The notes beneath the pieces are model-generated. The model did not search any database. It was not told the DNA's origin and saw only the letters and a program-made list of their open reading frames with translations. This document shows, piece by piece, positions 62,334-64,000 of a DNA stretch of 64,000 nucleotides (positions are counted from its first letter, which is position 1; each line of letters opens with the position of its first letter). The position numbers and the translations under genes are program-made. This stretch comes from an uncultured Roseateles sp. (lineage in GTDB: Bacteria > Pseudomonadota > Gammaproteobacteria > Burkholderiales > Burkholderiaceae_C): assembly GCF_913777145.1 (NCBI RefSeq), contig NZ_CAJYPS010000022.1, positions 44,849 to 108,848 on the forward strand, read 5' to 3'.

Positions 62334-62630
62334 TCAGCCCTCCACCGGCAGGTTCTGGTCCACGGCCTCGCGCAGGGCCTTGCCGGGCTTGAAGTGGGGG
62401 GCGAGCTTCTCGGGGATCATGACCTGTTCGCCGCTGCGCGGATTGCGGCCCACGCGCGGCGGGCGGCGGCTGATGGAGAAGCTGCCGAAGCCGCGGATCT
62501 CGATGCGGTGGCCGCGCGCCAGCGCGTCGCTCATCGCGTCCAGGATGGTCTTCACGGCGAACTCGGTGTCGCGCTGGGTCAGTTGGCCGAAGCGGTCGGC
62601 CAGCACGGTGACCAGGTCGGAGCGGGTCAT
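62334..62630 (-). CDS. ihfB: Integration host factor subunit beta
   Basis: 98-residue DNA-bending protein. Family blocks [70 protein letters not shown] give its identity; residues of the DNA-intercalating arm are present. Downstream of rpsA, as usual. IHF commonly assists sigma-54 promoters such as the candidate upstream of the PEP-CTERM gene, but no link is shown. Confidence 0.96.
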   Translation of the reverse strand: MTRSDLVTVLADRFGQLTQRDTEFAVKTILDAMSDALARGHRIEIRGFGSFSISRRPPRVGRNPRSGEQVMIPEKLAPHFKPGKALREAVDQNLPVEG

Positions 62631-62649
62631 GATGAAAGCAGGCAGGGGG

Positions 62650-62691
62650 AGAAGAGAAACAGGCTCGCCGGCGGAGCCGAGCGAGCCTGTC
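62650..62691 (-). terminator. Terminator-like hairpin between rpsA and ihfB
   Basis: ACAGGCTCGC (62659-62668) pairs with GCGAGCCTGT (62681-62690); read leftward it is followed by TTTCTCTTC. It likely attenuates rpsA transcription into ihfB. Confidence 0.7.
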
Positions 62692-62747
62692 GGGAGCTTA
62701 CCCGGCACCGCGAACGGCACCGGGCGGGCAAACCCAGGGGCGGTGAC

Positions 62748-64000
62748 TTAGTTGCCCTGGTTGTCCAGCTTGGCGCGCAGCAGGGCGCCCAGGCTGGTCG
62801 TGCCGGCGTTGCCGCTCTGCTCGGCGGACAGGCGCTGCATGGCTTCCTGCTGCTCGGCGTTGTCCTTGGCCTTGATGGACAGCTGGATGTTGCGGGTCTT
62901 GCGATCGACGTTGATGATGATCGCGGTGACTTCGTCGCCTTCCTTCAGCACGTTGCGGGCGTCTTCCACGCGGTCGCGGGAGATTTCCGAAGCGCGCAGG
63001 TAGCCGACGATGTCTTCGCCCAGGTCGATCTCGGCGCCACGGGCGTCGACGGTCTTGACCTTGCCGGTGACGCTGGCGCCACGGTCATTGACGGACACGA
63101 AAGTCGAGAACGGGTCGCCGTCCAGCTGCTTGATGCCCAGCGAGATGCGCTCGCGCTCGACGTCCACGGCCAGCACCACGGCTTCGACTTCCTGGCCCTT
63201 CTTGAAGTTGCGCACGGCAGCTTCGCCCGGCTCGTTCCAGGACAGGTCGGACAGGTGCACCAGACCGTCGATGCCCTGGGCCAGGCCCACGAACACGCCG
63301 AAGTCGGTGATGGACTTGACCGGACCCTTGACCTTGTCGCCGCGCTTGACGTTCTCGGCGAACTCTTCCCACGGGTTGGCCTTGCACTGCTTCATGCCCA
63401 GCGAGATGCGACGCTTCTCTTCGTCGATTTCCAGGACCATGACCTCGACCTCGTCGCCCAGCGAGACCAGCTTGCTGGGGGCGACGTTCTTGTTGGTCCA
63501 GTCCATTTCGGACACGTGCACCAGACCTTCGATGCCCGGCTCGATCTCGACGAACGCGCCGTAGTCGGCGATGTTCGTGACCTTGCCGAACAGGCGGGTG
63601 CCGGTCGGGTAGCGACGGGCCACGCCGAACCAGGGGTCGTCGCCCAGCTGCTTCAGGCCCAGCGAGACGCGGTTCTTCTCGGCGTCGAACTTCAGGACCT
63701 TGGCGGTCAGCTCTTGACCCACCGTCACCACTTCGCTCGGGTGACGGACACGGCGCCAGGCCATGTCGGTGATGTGCAGCAGGCCGTCGATGCCGCCCAG
63801 GTCCACGAACGCACCGTATTCGGTGATGTTCTTGACCACGCCGTGGACGATCGCGCCTTCCGACAGCGTTTCCAGCAGCTTGGCGCGCTCTTCACCCATG
63901 GAGGCTTCCACCACGGCGCGACGCGACAGCACAACGTTGTTGCGCTTGCGGTCGAGCTTGATGACCTTGAATTCCATGGTCTTGCCCTCGAACGGGCTCA
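62748..64000 (-). CDS. rpsA: 30S ribosomal protein S1 (5' truncated by window edge)
   Basis: C-terminal three quarters of ribosomal protein S1, which brings mRNA to the 30S subunit. Frame is open to the right edge; sequence before residue [24 protein letters not shown] is visible only as SPFEGKT. About four S1 domains follow ([87 protein letters not shown]). The true start is outside the window. Heads the leftward unit with ihfB and lapAB. Confidence 0.97.
   Translation of the reverse strand, partial: SPFEGKTMEFKVIKLDRKRNNVVLSRRAVVEASMGEERAKLLETLSEGAIVHGVVKNITEYGAFVDLGGIDGLLHITDMAWRRVRHPSEVVTVGQELTAKVLKFDAEKNRVSLGLKQLGDDPWFGVARRYPTGTRLFGKVTNIADYGAFVEIEPGIEGLVHVSEMDWTNKNVAPSKLVSLGDEVEVMVLEIDEEKRRISLGMKQCKANPWEEFAENVKRGDKVKGPVKSITDFGVFVGLAQGIDGLVHLSDLSWNEPGEAAVRNFKKGQEVEAVVLAVDVERERISLGIKQLDGDPFSTFVSVNDRGASVTGKVKTVDARGAEIDLGEDIVGYLRASEISRDRVEDARNVLKEGDEVTAIIINVDRKTRNIQLSIKAKDNAEQQEAMQRLSAEQSGNAGTTSLGALLRAKLDNQGN

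Noticed and set aside
62700..62726. Repeat of CGGCACCG between rpsA and ihfB
   Set aside because: Direct rather than inverted repeat of eight bases; no stem can form and no function is suggested.

Overview
The window is a dense, GC-rich chromosomal segment of a Gram-negative bacterium, most likely a betaproteobacterium of the order Burkholderiales. The evidence is the gene content: an rpsP-rimM-trmD block, ileS-lspA, an rpsA-ihfB-lapA-lapB block, Kdo hydroxylase, a CobD/CbiB-family membrane protein, PEP-CTERM sorting proteins with the TPR protein PrsT, and a two-subunit pimeloyl-CoA-type dehydrogenase. I see no tRNA, rRNA, CRISPR array, insertion sequence, prophage or integrase. Both ends cut through genes: a PiT phosphate transporter on the left and rpsA on the right.

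Layout, left to right. 1-5.7 kb: end of pit, a TM2 protein and a GNAT enzyme, the translation block rpsP-rimM-trmD and rplS, a CoA pyrophosphatase and a CobD/CbiB-like protein. 5.7-12.4 kb: phosphofructokinase, S9 peptidase lipoprotein, Tim44-like protein, SDR, RluA-type pseudouridine synthase, quinone oxidoreductase. 12.4-24.1 kb: PEP-CTERM protein, PAS histidine kinase, DUF2189 protein, lspA, ileS, ribF, rsuA, acyl-CoA dehydrogenase pair. 23.3-28.3 kb: a PEP-CTERM/exosortase-linked locus (PEP-CTERM protein with a good sigma-54 site, prsT, a retropepsin-like protease) and yajQ. 28.4-35.6 kb: murB, an exported DNA ligase, an SOS-box-controlled 26-residue ORF, argG, GNAT, yaeQ, an exported coiled-coil protein and an M3 peptidase. 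35.6-41.9 kb: a leftward run trhO - alpha/beta hydrolase - aotJQMOP-like basic amino acid transporter - DUF454. 42-49.2 kb: signalling, with a receiver-kinase lacking its phosphoacceptor His, a large hybrid kinase, a cyclophilin and a degenerate HD-GYP protein. 49.3-55.3 kb: dnaE, a patatin and a catalase-family protein. 55.3-64 kb: a leftward cluster from rpsA through lapAB, two glycosyltransferases, Kdo hydroxylase, a GT25 transferase and msbA to a ComEA-like protein, i.e. lipopolysaccharide synthesis, modification, export and control.

The most interesting item is at 30.29-30.43 kb: a perfect LexA half-site pair, CTGT-N8-ACAG, overlaps the -10 of a credible promoter and sits directly upstream of a strong ribosome binding site and a 26-codon ORF whose end is cationic and tryptophan/leucine-rich. 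It looks like an SOS-induced membrane-active micropeptide, in the style of TisB but without recognisable similarity. Other points worth checking are a recurring -10-hexamer-next-to-ATG architecture suggesting leaderless mRNAs, and three proteins that keep a catalytic fold but have lost key residues.
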